Of a stretch of DNA of 64,000 nucleotides, positions 7,121 to 16,584 are shown piece by piece. A model generated the notes under the pieces. That model worked only from the letters and a program-made list of their open reading frames with translations, was not told the DNA's origin and ran no database searches. Made by a program: the position numbers and the translations under genes. Origin of the DNA: Phycisphaerales bacterium (GTDB lineage: Bacteria; Planctomycetota; Phycisphaerae; Phycisphaerales; UBA1924); the NCBI GenBank assembly GCA_040217175.1, contig JAVJNT010000001.1:1488001-1552000 (forward strand), given 5' to 3'. The stretch's first letter is position 1, and the number at the start of each line of letters is the position of its first letter.

Positions 7121-8474
7121 GCCCGGATCATCGGCCCCCGAGGGCCAGAAGCAAGCACCCCCACCCCCGCCAACGCGAGATTGGACCATCGACGCCGCGC
7201 TCGCGTGGCTCAACGCCAAGGTCAACTTCGAACGCCAGCCCAACCGCGACCTGGCCGTCCGGGTGCTGAAGCTCGACCGCATGCGGGCCCTCTCCGCGGC
7301 GCTGGGCGATCCGCACCTGGCCGTGCCGGCCATCCACGTGGCCGGCAGCAAGGGCAAGGGCAGCATCACGCGCATGGCCGCGAGCATCCTGACCGCCGCC
7401 GGCCTGCGCACCGGCGCGTTCACCAGCCCGCACCTGATCGCTCCGAACGAGCGCCTCGCGATCGATCGTGCCCCGGTCTCCGACGCCGACCTGGCGACCG
7501 CCCTCTGGCGCGTGTCGCAGGCCGAGGCTGGCCTGCCGGACGCGGTCATCGACCGCTTCGGCACGCCGACGTACTTCGAGGCCATCACCGCCGCCGCGTT
7601 CGATCACTTCGCGCGCTGCAGTTGCGACGCGGCCGTGCTCGAGGTCGGCCTGGGCGGCCGGCTCGACTCGACCAACATCGTGCACCCCGCCGCGTGCGTC
7701 CTGGCCTCGATCGAACTGGAACACACCGAGATCCTGGGCGACACGCTCCCGCTGATCGCACGCGAGAAGGCCGGCATCCTCAAGCCCGGCGTCCCGGCCA
7801 TCTGCACGCCAAACCCGCCCGAGGTACTCGAGGTGTTCCGTGCCCAGGCCGCCGAGATCGGCGCCCCGCTGCGCGTGCTTGGCGACGACCTGCCGTTCGA
7901 GCACCGCCTCGACGAGGGCCACACCGTCGTCAAGGTTGCGATCGATGGACGAATGAGCTCGGAGCTGCGATGCCCGCTGCCCGGCGCGCACCAAGCCGCA
8001 AATGCAGCAGCCGCCGTCGCCGCATGCGTGCAGATGCTCGGCGATCGACTCAAGGACGCCGCGATCACCGAGGGCCTCGCCCGCACGCCCAGGGACGGCC
8101 GCATGGAACTGGTGTCCACGTCTCCAACCGTCATCATCGACGGCGCCCATACACCCGCCTCGCTCCGCGCGACGCTGGCTGCCTTACCGCGGCACGCCGG
8201 CCGGTTGGTCGTGGTGTTCGGATGTGCCAAGGACAAGGACGCCGCGGGCATGCTGGCGCTCGTGCGTCACGCGAACGCCAGCGTGATCTTCACGGAAGCG
8301 GGGCCGCGGTCGAAGCCGGCTTCGGAGCTCGCGACGCTCTTGGGCGAGCCGTGCGAGGTGATCGCTGACGTGGCCAGTGCCCTGGCGGCCGCGAAGTCGC
8401 TCGCGGAACGCGATGGCCTGGTCCTGTGCTGCGGCTCGTTCATGATCGCCGGTGCGATCAAGGCGCTGGCCTGA
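7119..8474 (+). CDS. folC: Folylpolyglutamate synthase / dihydrofolate synthase
   Basis: Adds glutamate to folates (and, in bifunctional members, to dihydropteroate) using ATP. 451 residues of the Mur-ligase-like family. The P-loop is HVAGSKGKGSITRM. The LEVGLGGRLDSTN motif is followed by HTEILGDTLPLIAREKAGIL, with the family's conserved H-T and K-A-G-I. The C-terminal domain has D-G-A-H-T-P, the usual D-G-A-H-N variant site. The start is ATG 7119, with a likely -10 hexamer 5 nt upstream and no Shine-Dalgarno site. Divergent from the LOG gene with essentially no spacer. The stop abuts the convergent asnS stop. Confidence 0.93.
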   Translation: MPGSSAPEGQKQAPPPPPTRDWTIDAALAWLNAKVNFERQPNRDLAVRVLKLDRMRALSAALGDPHLAVPAIHVAGSKGKGSITRMAASILTAAGLRTGAFTSPHLIAPNERLAIDRAPVSDADLATALWRVSQAEAGLPDAVIDRFGTPTYFEAITAAAFDHFARCSCDAAVLEVGLGGRLDSTNIVHPAACVLASIELEHTEILGDTLPLIAREKAGILKPGVPAICTPNPPEVLEVFRAQAAEIGAPLRVLGDDLPFEHRLDEGHTVVKVAIDGRMSSELRCPLPGAHQAANAAAAVAACVQMLGDRLKDAAITEGLARTPRDGRMELVSTSPTVIIDGAHTPASLRATLAALPRHAGRLVVVFGCAKDKDAAGMLALVRHANASVIFTEAGPRSKPASELATLLGEPCEVIADVASALAAAKSLAERDGLVLCCGSFMIAGAIKALA

Positions 8475-9872
<1,398 letters not shown>

Positions 9873-9943
9873 CGCCGTCGTCCCTTCCCGGCCAGGCTGC
9901 CTGACCAACACCCGAACCCAACCCCCCGCCCGGGCGGGCATGG

Positions 9944-9949
9944 TACGCT
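9944..9949 (+). promoter_or_regulatory. Candidate -10 element of a leaderless promoter (gene at 9955)
   Basis: TACGCT within GGTACGCT, 5 nt before the ATG at 9955, with no Shine-Dalgarno sequence. Confidence 0.4.
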
Positions 9950-9954
9950 TGACC

Positions 9955-10557
9955 ATGATGAAGCTACGAAGAGCCGTCCTCGCGTCCGCGGGCATCGCCG
10001 GTCTCACCCTGCTCGGCGGGTGCGCGTGCCAGAACTGCGCAACCAGCGAGCCGGCGGTGACGCCGGAGGCGGCGCAGGCCGAACCCATCGAAGTGCACCA
10101 GTGGGACCGTTGGCGCATCGCCGGCCAACCAGCACCCGACGACTACGAACGACAAGCCAAGGCCGGTACCGCATTGGTCGTCAACTTGCGCACGCAGCCC
10201 GAGCTCGATCGCCTCGACTTCGACCCACGCGCCGAGGTCGAGGCCCGCGGCATGCGCTACGCCTGGATCCCGATGGGCGGCGACGAGGGGTACGACACCG
10301 AGCAGGTCGCCGCGTTCACGCGGGCCATCGAAGGCATCGACGGGCCGATCATGATCCATTGTGCGTCGGGCGGCCGGGCGCGGCACCTCTGGGCGGCGTA
10401 CCTCGTCGAGGAGCAGAGCGTCCCGCTCGACGAAGCCATGCTGCGGATGGAAGAGGTCGGTGGCCAGCCGACGCTCATGGAACGCTTCCTGGGCCATCGC
10501 TTGCACTACACCATCGGCGCGCCGTTGCCCCCGGCCGAGGACGACGCCGGCTCATGA
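9955..10557 (+). CDS. Rhodanese/DUF442-like phosphatase-fold lipoprotein
   Basis: 200 residues. A signal segment ends in LLGGC (probable lipobox), followed by a Cys-rich start (C-A-C-Q-N-C). The soluble domain resembles beta-lactamase-hydrolase-like/tyrosine-phosphatase-fold proteins: [18 protein letters not shown] and an active-site loop [12 protein letters not shown] with Cys at about residue 136 and Arg at +5 and +7. The substrate is unknown; small thiol, sulfur or phosphoester chemistry is possible. ATG 9955 follows a TACGCT hexamer by 5 nt. The stop overlaps the next start (ATGA at 10554-10557), so it is coupled to a [2Fe-2S] protein. Confidence 0.7.
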   Translation: MMKLRRAVLASAGIAGLTLLGGCACQNCATSEPAVTPEAAQAEPIEVHQWDRWRIAGQPAPDDYERQAKAGTALVVNLRTQPELDRLDFDPRAEVEARGMRYAWIPMGGDEGYDTEQVAAFTRAIEGIDGPIMIHCASGGRARHLWAAYLVEEQSVPLDEAMLRMEEVGGQPTLMERFLGHRLHYTIGAPLPPAEDDAGS

Positions 10558-10868
10558 TGGGCCCCGACGACGACGTCTGCCTGTGCTTCCACGTCCCGCT
10601 TGGCAAGGTGCGGGCCTTCGTTCGACGAGAAGACCCACCGGTCGCTTCGCTCATCAGCGAGTGCCTGGGTGCGGGCACGGGCTGCGGCTGGTGCATCCCG
10701 GTGCTCAAGCAACTTCACCGCCAGCACGCCGCGGGCGAAGCAATGGAGGTCCGTGTCGATCCCGAGCTCTATGCCAGCGGGCGCCGGAGCTACCGCAAGA
10801 CCGGGGCGCGGCCGGACGAAGTCGGAGGACCCTCCGCGACGGGATCCGATGCGTCAGATCCTGCGTAG
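10554..10868 (+). CDS. BFD-like [2Fe-2S]-binding protein
   Basis: 104 residues. The first ~60 match the bacterioferritin-associated-ferredoxin fold: C-L-C-F-H near the N-terminus, then GAGTGCGWCIP, giving the C-x-C...C-x2-C ligand set for one [2Fe-2S] cluster. The remaining ~40 residues are polar and likely unstructured. BFD-like domains act in iron release or as modules of larger oxidoreductases; as a stand-alone protein its partner is unknown. The start overlaps the upstream stop by 4 nt, linking it to the DUF442-like lipoprotein. Confidence 0.8.
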   Translation: MMGPDDDVCLCFHVPLGKVRAFVRREDPPVASLISECLGAGTGCGWCIPVLKQLHRQHAAGEAMEVRVDPELYASGRRSYRKTGARPDEVGGPSATGSDASDPA

Positions 10869-10900
10869 GGAAGGCTGCGAGGATGGGGGCAAGCAGCAAC

Positions 10901-10939
10901 AAAAAAGGCGACCCGACTCCACGAGACGCCGGGTCGCCT
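10901..10939 (-). terminator. Rho-independent terminator (minus strand)
   Basis: Perfect 10-bp inverted repeat AGGCGACCCG/CGGGTCGCCT (10906-10915 with 10930-10939). An A-run on the plus strand at 10901-10906 becomes the U-tract on the minus strand. Confidence 0.8.
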
Positions 10940-10985
10940 GTTGCGAGGAATGCATCCCGGGGAGGCCCCGGAACAGATGCAGACT
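10901..10985 (-). ncRNA. Candidate small structured RNA upstream of a terminator
   Basis: On the minus strand, a hairpin at 10952-10980 pairs GCATC with GATGC and CCGGGG with CCCCGG, with an internal bulge TGTT. It is followed after ~12 nt by the strong terminator at 10901-10939. A separate terminator lies upstream at 11033-11065, so this segment would need its own promoter; a weak TTTACA-18-TAGTCT can be read. It could equally be the 3' end of the transcript from the gene at 11165-12103. Confidence 0.25.
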
Positions 10986-11032
10986 AACCGATCGCACGGG
11001 GTCTTGTAAAGGCCTTTTTGCTCTATTGACAG

Positions 11033-11065
11033 AAAAAACCCCGTCCGCTCCCTCGGAGCGGGGGG
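11033..11065 (-). terminator. Rho-independent terminator (minus strand)
   Basis: Stem CCGCTCC/GGAGCGG with a 3-nt loop (11045-11061), extended by CCCC/GGGG. The plus-strand A-run at 11033-11038 gives the minus-strand U-tract. It lies 100 bp beyond the stop of the TPR/alpha-CTD gene. Confidence 0.75.
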
Positions 11066-11164
11066 TCTCACGTGAAGCCGCGCAGTTCTTGCGGCTGCGA
11101 AGCGTCCGATTATAGGTGGATCTACCTACTCGTCGCTCTTAGTCGCTGACCTTGCTCGTCGCTC

Positions 11165-12103
11165 TTACTCATCGATAGTTCGGAGCGTCATGCCGATCTC
11201 GCCGAGCCGCTCCTTCACCTCGGTGAGCGAGGTGGCGCCGAAGTTCTTCACGCCCATGAGCTCGGCCTCGGTGTGGCTCACGAGGTCGCCCAGGCTCTGG
11301 ATGTTGAGCAACTGCAGCGCCCGGCGGGCACGCACGCTCAGGGCCAGGTCGGTCACGGGCTTGTTGAGCATGGCCTCCTGGCTGGTGCCGCGGAAGCGAT
11401 CGAGCGCGGTCCGGCGTCCCGAGCGGTGGCCGTCGTCGACGCCCTGGCCCAGCGCCATGTTCTTGCCGGCGAGCATCTTCTTGATCTCGTCCAGGCTCGA
11501 GTCGCCGAAGTTCTTGTAGCTCATCAGCTCGGCTTCGGTCGTTCGCAGAAGGTCGCCCAGCGTGCGGATGTTCATCCGCTTCAGGGCCGTACGCGTGCGC
11601 ACGGACAGGTCGAAGTCGGTGACGGCCGTCTCCATCTCCTGGCGACGCTTGAGGTGGTCGCTCTCGGCGTCCTCGACCACGCCCTCGTCACGGCTGGCGA
11701 TGACGTCCTTCATGTAGAGCCGGGCCCGGGGGTGGTTCGGGTCGGTATCCAGCACCTGGCGCAGGCACCGCTCGGCCCGAGAGAACTCGCCGCGGTCTTC
11801 GTAGAGCACGGCCAGGTTCAGCAGGGCGTTGACCGGGGCCGGCGTCTTGTCGCACAGCCGCTCGTAGAGGCTGATGGCCTCGTCTTCCTCGCCGGCCAGA
11901 TCGAGGTGGTAGGCCAGCTGGAAGGCCGCCTCGTCGTGCCCGGCGTCGGCCTGGACGGCCTTGCGGAGCGTCTCGATGGCGTCCATGCGGTCGCCCGCGG
12001 CGGCCTGCTGGCGTGCCTCCTCGAGCAGCCGGCCCGCCTGGGCCGAATCCCCACCAGAACCGATGACCATGTCGAGAGCGCTCGGCGACGAACTGGAACT
12101 CAA
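11165..12103 (-). CDS. TPR protein with two RNA polymerase alpha-CTD modules
   Basis: 312 residues. Residues ~20-150 are TPR-type helical repeats (FQLAYHLDLAGEEDEAISLY, LLNLAVLYEDRGEFSRAERC). Residues ~158-218 and ~248-308 each resemble the C-terminal domain of RNA polymerase alpha: VTDFDLSVRTRTALKRMNI...ELMSYKNFGDSSLDEIK, and VTDLALSVRARRALQLLNI...ELMGVKNFGATSLTEVK. Relative to E. coli alpha, the Arg265, Gly296 and Ser299 positions are kept in both copies, while Asn268 and Lys298 are changed. The start is TTG 12103, with GGAGG 7 nt upstream. It likely binds DNA or transcription proteins; the actual role is unknown. Two terminators follow. Confidence 0.85.
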   Translation of the reverse strand: MSSSSSPSALDMVIGSGGDSAQAGRLLEEARQQAAAGDRMDAIETLRKAVQADAGHDEAAFQLAYHLDLAGEEDEAISLYERLCDKTPAPVNALLNLAVLYEDRGEFSRAERCLRQVLDTDPNHPRARLYMKDVIASRDEGVVEDAESDHLKRRQEMETAVTDFDLSVRTRTALKRMNIRTLGDLLRTTEAELMSYKNFGDSSLDEIKKMLAGKNMALGQGVDDGHRSGRRTALDRFRGTSQEAMLNKPVTDLALSVRARRALQLLNIQSLGDLVSHTEAELMGVKNFGATSLTEVKERLGEIGMTLRTIDE

Positions 12104-12195
12104 GGCGAGACCTCCAACGGGAAAAGGGGACGCGACGGGTGGATCGCGATTCTAGGCGGCCCCGGCTGACGCCTCTCCCGTCGGCCGCCGGCGGC

Positions 12196-13614
12196 TCAGA
12201 CCGTGATCTGGTCGCCCGACAGCTTCATCCGCTTCCACGCCCCCATCCGGAAACGCACCAGCAGACAGATTCCCAGCACCACGATGTAGGCCGACGCGAA
12301 GATCCAGGGGCCCAGGGCGCCCCACTGGGGCACGAACTCGACCGCCAGGTGCCCCCCGCCGACGATCAGCAGCCACGACAGGCCGATGGTCAGCACGCTG
12401 GGCACCAGGGTGTCGCCCGCGCCGCGCAGGGCCCCGGTCGTCGTGACCGCCACCGCGTCGAACACCTGGAAGACCGCCGCGGCGATCAGGATCATCGAGC
12501 CCACGCGGATGAGCTCGGCGGCGCTCTCCTCGGCCATGTCGGCCGTCACGAACAGCGCCATGAGCTCGTGGCGGAACAGGATGAAGCAGGTCGCGCACGT
12601 GCCCATGTAGCCCACGCCCAGGGCCATGCCGAGCCACGCCCGCTTCTCGGCCAGGTCGAGCCGGCCCATGCCGATGAGCCGGCCCACGATGGCGGTGATG
12701 GCGATCGACAGCCCCACGGTCGGCATGAACGAGAGGCTCATGTACCGCAGCGCGATCCACCCCGCCGCCTGCTGAACCTCGCCGAAGCGACCGGCCAGGC
12801 CCACCAGGAGATAACCGAAGCAGATCATCTCGTTGACAAACATCAGCCCCGCCGGCGTGCCGATGCGGAGGATCTCCTTGATGGGCTTCCAGTTGGGCCG
12901 CCAGAGCGTGCGCGTGTCGAACTGGTTGTGCCAGTGCGGCAGCAGGAAGATGATCATCGGCACGATGAATTCGATCGCGCCGCCCATCACCGTGGCGATG
13001 GCCGCGCCCGTGAGACCAAGCTCGGGGAAGCCGAGCAAGCCGAAGATGAGCACCCAATTTCCCACGATGTTCACCGCGTTGCCCGCGAGGGCGGCGACCA
13101 TGGGGATCACCGGCTTGTGCATGCCGAAGAAGTACTGCGCCACCGTGCGCGCAGCCATCGGGAAGATGGCGCCCATGATGACGATGCCGGCGTATCGGCT
13201 CTCGAGCGCTACGAGCTCGGGTGCGTGCCCCAACGCGCCGTACACCGTCGGCAGCAGCGGCACCAGGCCCAGCAGCAACGCCGCGGCGCACACCGAGATC
13301 CACATTTGCGCCCACACGTACCGCGCCCCGATGCGCGGCGTGCCCGCGCCCAGGTTCTGCGAGACGAAGCTCGAGACCACGCCGGCCATGCCGATGACCA
13401 GCGAGATAGGGATCCAGGCGAGCATGCCGCCGTTGCCCAGGGCGCTGACGTAGATCGGGTCGTCTCCCCAGCGCGTCACCATGATCGTGTCGACGAACTG
13501 CATCGCCGAGTAGCTGACCATCTGCACGATGCTCGGCGCGGCAATGAACAGCATGTCCAGCAGCGGGTGCCGCATGAACTCGCGTTGCTCTTCTGGGGCG
13601 CCTGGCAGCGACAT
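12196..13614 (-). CDS. MATE-family multidrug/metabolite exporter
   Basis: 472 residues with about 12 transmembrane helices in two related halves. The start HPLLDMLFIAAPSIVQMVSY and SAMQFVDTIMVTRWG, and a second-half ALRGAGDTLVPS, are MATE hallmarks. The family exports organic cations or drugs by Na+ or H+ antiport across the inner membrane. The substrate is not predictable. ATG 13614 was chosen over a TTG 18 nt upstream. It follows pdxA on the same strand after 33 bp and is probably co-transcribed with it. Confidence 0.92.
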   Translation of the reverse strand: MSLPGAPEEQREFMRHPLLDMLFIAAPSIVQMVSYSAMQFVDTIMVTRWGDDPIYVSALGNGGMLAWIPISLVIGMAGVVSSFVSQNLGAGTPRIGARYVWAQMWISVCAAALLLGLVPLLPTVYGALGHAPELVALESRYAGIVIMGAIFPMAARTVAQYFFGMHKPVIPMVAALAGNAVNIVGNWVLIFGLLGFPELGLTGAAIATVMGGAIEFIVPMIIFLLPHWHNQFDTRTLWRPNWKPIKEILRIGTPAGLMFVNEMICFGYLLVGLAGRFGEVQQAAGWIALRYMSLSFMPTVGLSIAITAIVGRLIGMGRLDLAEKRAWLGMALGVGYMGTCATCFILFRHELMALFVTADMAEESAAELIRVGSMILIAAAVFQVFDAVAVTTTGALRGAGDTLVPSVLTIGLSWLLIVGGGHLAVEFVPQWGALGPWIFASAYIVVLGICLLVRFRMGAWKRMKLSGDQITV

Positions 13615-13647
13615 GGGGCGTGGCTTCCGCAACGCCCGGGGGCGCCG

Positions 13648-14661
13648 CTACGGGGGGGAGGTGGCGCGTGCGGCCGCGAGCTTCGCCGCCAGACGCAGGG
13701 CCGCGGCCATCGAGCCGGCGTCGGCCACGCCCCGCCCGGCGATGCCGAACGCGGTTCCGTGGTCTGGGCTGGTTCGCGGCACGGCGAGCCCCAAGGTTAT
13801 GTTCACCGCCTCGTCGAAGGCCACCAATTTCAGCGGCGCGAGGGCCTGATCGTGGTACATCGCCACCACGATGTCGAAAACGCCGCCCGGCCGGCGGGCA
13901 TCGCGGAAGACCGTGTCGCCCGGCAGCGGGCCGGTGACGTCAACGCCCCGGCCCTGCGCCTCGGTGATCGCCGGAGCCACGATCTCCAGGTCTTCGCTGC
14001 CCAGCGATCCGCCCTCGCCGGCATGAGGATTCACGCCCGCGACGGCCACACGGGGCGACTCGATGCCCAGATCCCGGCAAAGATTCGCGGCCAGCTCGAT
14101 GACGTCGAGTACCCTCGGTGTCGTAATAGCCTCGGGCACGGCACGCAGGGGCACGTGCGCCGTGACGAGGGCCACCAGCAGCGGCCGGCTGACGAACGCC
14201 ATCGCGTGCCGGCCCGTCGCCAGCCGCTCGGCCAGCAGTTCGGTGTGCCCCAGGTGGGCGCCGAGACCGGCCATCACCCAGGCCGCCTTGCTGATGGGGC
14301 CGGTACAGATGGCGTGGGCGCGGGCCGGATGATCCTCGGGCAGGGCCGTCGAGTCGATGGCGTGCAGCACCTGGGCGTGGCTGATGGCCCCGTTACGGGC
14401 GTCCGGCTCGTGGGCGAAGGGCAGGCCGTCGTCGCGATCGCCGAGCTGGCACACCGTGACGGGCTCGGCCGGATCGACCGCGTCGATCGAGTCGACCACC
14501 GGCCAGTCGTGTCGTCCCAGGGCTCGGGCAGGGCCGTAGATGACCACGCGAGCCGCCTCGCCCGCGCCACCCCGGAGTGCGGCGCAGAGCACTTCCGGCG
14601 CGATGCTGCCCGGATCGCCCATCGAGACCGCGATGCAAGGACGTGACAGCGGCTGATCCAT
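13648..14661 (-). CDS. pdxA: 4-hydroxythreonine-4-phosphate dehydrogenase
   Basis: 337 residues. Oxidises 4-phosphohydroxy-L-threonine in the DXP-dependent pyridoxal phosphate pathway. Signatures are SMGDPGSIAPEV at the N-terminus, CTGPISKAAW, the metal-site regions GHTELLAE and AMYHDQALAPLKL, and RTSPDHGTAFGIAGRG near the C-terminus. These carry the usual divalent-metal histidines. Start ATG 14661; TACCAT ends 5 nt upstream and there is no Shine-Dalgarno sequence, so the transcript is probably leaderless. Divergent from the four-FKBP lipoprotein gene over ~100 bp. First gene of a unit with the MATE exporter. Confidence 0.95.
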   Translation of the reverse strand: MDQPLSRPCIAVSMGDPGSIAPEVLCAALRGGAGEAARVVIYGPARALGRHDWPVVDSIDAVDPAEPVTVCQLGDRDDGLPFAHEPDARNGAISHAQVLHAIDSTALPEDHPARAHAICTGPISKAAWVMAGLGAHLGHTELLAERLATGRHAMAFVSRPLLVALVTAHVPLRAVPEAITTPRVLDVIELAANLCRDLGIESPRVAVAGVNPHAGEGGSLGSEDLEIVAPAITEAQGRGVDVTGPLPGDTVFRDARRPGGVFDIVVAMYHDQALAPLKLVAFDEAVNITLGLAVPRTSPDHGTAFGIAGRGVADAGSMAAALRLAAKLAAARATSPP

Positions 14662-14666
14662 CGCCA

Positions 14667-14672
14667 ATGGTA
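14667..14672 (-). promoter_or_regulatory. Candidate -10 element of a leaderless promoter (pdxA)
   Basis: TACCAT on the minus strand, 5 nt before the pdxA ATG (14661). Confidence 0.4.
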
Positions 14673-14751
14673 CGAGAATCGCCCCGTATGCACCTCCTGG
14701 GATTCCATGAAGGGGATCTCACCGCTCGGCGGAGGCTGGAAACCCGGCGGC

Positions 14752-14757
14752 TACCAT
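14752..14757 (+). promoter_or_regulatory. Candidate -10 element of a leaderless promoter (gene at 14763)
   Basis: GGC-TACCAT, 5 nt before the ATG at 14763. The same nine bases precede the gene at 4042 on the other strand. Confidence 0.4.
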
Positions 14758-14762
14758 CCTCG

Positions 14763-16517
14763 ATGGATATCACCACGCTTTCTGCCCCCGCGTCGCGAGC
14801 CGCGGCCATCCTGGCGCTCGCGGGCGTCATCGTCATCGCCGGCTGCGAGAATTCGTCGCAGAACGGCGGCGAGGCCGGTTCAACCGCCACCGGCTCGACG
14901 CCTGCCGAGGCGAGCCCGACCGACCAGGACCGCCCCACCACCGAGCAGCCGTCGGACGACGCCGCGTCCGAAGCCACGCCCGACCCCGAGCCCACGGACG
15001 AACCATCAGCCGAGACCGAGCCCGGAGCGGGTACCGAGTCCGATCCAACGCAGCCGTTCACCGAACTCGGCGTCACCGACGTCCAGATCGGCGACGGCGC
15101 CGTGGCGGAGATGCAGGACACCGTCACGCTCCACTATCGCGGAACGTTCCGCGAGAGCGGCGAAGAGTTCGATTCGAGTTACAGCCGCGGCGCGCCGTAC
15201 ACGCTGCCGCTGCGTCAGTTCGTGCCCGGCTTCAGCCAAGGCGTCGCGGGCATGAAGGTCGGTGGCAAGCGCCGCATCGAGATCCCGTATGCCCTGGCCT
15301 ACGGCGAGCGAGGCAGCCCGCCGACGATCCCGCCGCGGTCGGACCTGGTCTTCGAAGTCGAGCTCGTCGGCGTCGAGAAGCCCGAGCCGCCCAAGAAGCC
15401 CGACCTGGCCACCGAATTCGAGGGAGAGCCGCAGGACCTCGGTGATGGACTCGTCGTCCGCGACATCGCCGTGGGCGAGGGCGAGAACGGCGTCAAGCCC
15501 AACGCCAAGGTGTTCGTGCACATCTTGGGCGTGAATGCGGCAACCGGCGAGCAGTTCGCTTCGAGCCGCGAAGCCGGCGCGCCCCAGCAGCTCGACCTGG
15601 GCGAGCCCCGCATGCTGGCGGGCCTGGCACGCGGCATCGTGGGCATGAAGCCGACGGGCACGCGCCGCATCGAGGTGCCAGCCGCGTTGGGCTTCGGCCC
15701 GCAGGGCATGGGCGAGGTCCTGCCGCCCGACAGCGACCTCGTGTTCGAGGTCGAGCTGCTGAGCATGGCCAATCCACGCGAGCTGAGCACCGAATGGGTC
15801 CGCGAAGAAACCCGCGAGAACGGCATGATCGTCCGCATCGTGCGTGAGGGCGACGCCGAGGCCGACCCCATCCCCGCCGGCGGCATCGCCGTGCTCCACA
15901 CGATGGGAGCCCTCGAGGACGGCACCGTCTTCGACTCGACCTTCGACCAGGGCCAGCAGGCCGTCGTGCCGCTTGAGCAATCGGTCATCGAGGGCTGGGC
16001 CATGGGCGTCGAGGGCATGAAGCCCGGCGAGGTCCGCCAGTTCGTCGTGCCGTCCGAGCTTGGCTTCGGCGAAGAAGGCCAGCCGCCCGTCGTTCCGGCG
16101 GGCGAGACGCTGACCTTCGAGGTCGAGCTGTTCGACTGGCGCATGCCGCGGGAGTTCTCGACCGAGTTCGTCGGCGAGGCCCAGCAGGTCGAAGAGGGCA
16201 TCACGATCCGCGACGTCAGCATCGGGGAGGGACCCGAGGCCGCCGAGGGCCAGATGGCCGTCATCAACTACCTCGCGCAGCTCCCCGACGGCACGGTCGT
16301 CGCCAACACCTTTGACAGCGGCGACATGCAGGTCGTACCGCTCGACGGACAGTCGCCGCTGCCGGGACTGCGAAAGGCGATGGTGGGCATGAACGTCGGC
16401 GGCGTACGTCGCGTCGAACTCGCAGCCGACCAGGCCTTCGGGGCCCAGGGCAACCCGCCGCTGGTGCCCGCCGACACGCCCATCACCTTCGAGGTCGAAC
16501 TGATGGCGGTGCAGTAA
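14763..16517 (+). CDS. Lipoprotein with four tandem FKBP-type domains
   Basis: 584 residues. The signal ends in lipobox VIAGC, then a ~70-residue Thr/Pro/Glu/Asp-rich linker, then four FKBP domains at about 99-204, 226-335, 352-460 and 477-584. Domain 1 keeps the canonical HYRG, FDSS and IPYALAYGERG elements; domain 3 keeps FDST and a W in EGW. Domains 2 and 4 have lost the FD pocket Asp (FASS and VANT). FKBPs are peptidyl-prolyl isomerases or chaperones; a lipid-anchored one would help fold envelope proteins. A canonical single FKBP gene follows 67 bp downstream. Confidence 0.88.
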   Translation: MDITTLSAPASRAAAILALAGVIVIAGCENSSQNGGEAGSTATGSTPAEASPTDQDRPTTEQPSDDAASEATPDPEPTDEPSAETEPGAGTESDPTQPFTELGVTDVQIGDGAVAEMQDTVTLHYRGTFRESGEEFDSSYSRGAPYTLPLRQFVPGFSQGVAGMKVGGKRRIEIPYALAYGERGSPPTIPPRSDLVFEVELVGVEKPEPPKKPDLATEFEGEPQDLGDGLVVRDIAVGEGENGVKPNAKVFVHILGVNAATGEQFASSREAGAPQQLDLGEPRMLAGLARGIVGMKPTGTRRIEVPAALGFGPQGMGEVLPPDSDLVFEVELLSMANPRELSTEWVREETRENGMIVRIVREGDAEADPIPAGGIAVLHTMGALEDGTVFDSTFDQGQQAVVPLEQSVIEGWAMGVEGMKPGEVRQFVVPSELGFGEEGQPPVVPAGETLTFEVELFDWRMPREFSTEFVGEAQQVEEGITIRDVSIGEGPEAAEGQMAVINYLAQLPDGTVVANTFDSGDMQVVPLDGQSPLPGLRKAMVGMNVGGVRRVELAADQAFGAQGNPPLVPADTPITFEVELMAVQ

Positions 16518-16584
16518 TCAGCGCAAGCCGACGACAGTTGATCGATTGCCCGGGATGGCCCGGGTGGAAAGGAAACCGATTCGC

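Noticed and set aside
9940-9954. ATG 9940 as start of the DUF442-like lipoprotein gene
   Set aside because: In frame, but it would place the -10-like TACGCT inside the gene and adds five residues that do not improve the signal peptide; 9955 is preferred, though not proven.
11020-11040. TTGACA (about 11026-11031) as a plus-strand -35 box
   Set aside because: No acceptable -10 hexamer follows at 16-18 nt; the spacing falls inside the GC-rich terminator stem, and no plus-strand gene lies downstream.
12139-14646. 835-codon open frame on the plus strand
   Set aside because: Antisense to MATE and pdxA, both with clear family motifs; the translation is low-complexity Arg/His/Gln-rich.
14763-16517. 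Four FKBP domains as an assembly duplication
   Set aside because: The domains differ strongly from each other in sequence, including at active-site positions, so they are old duplications.
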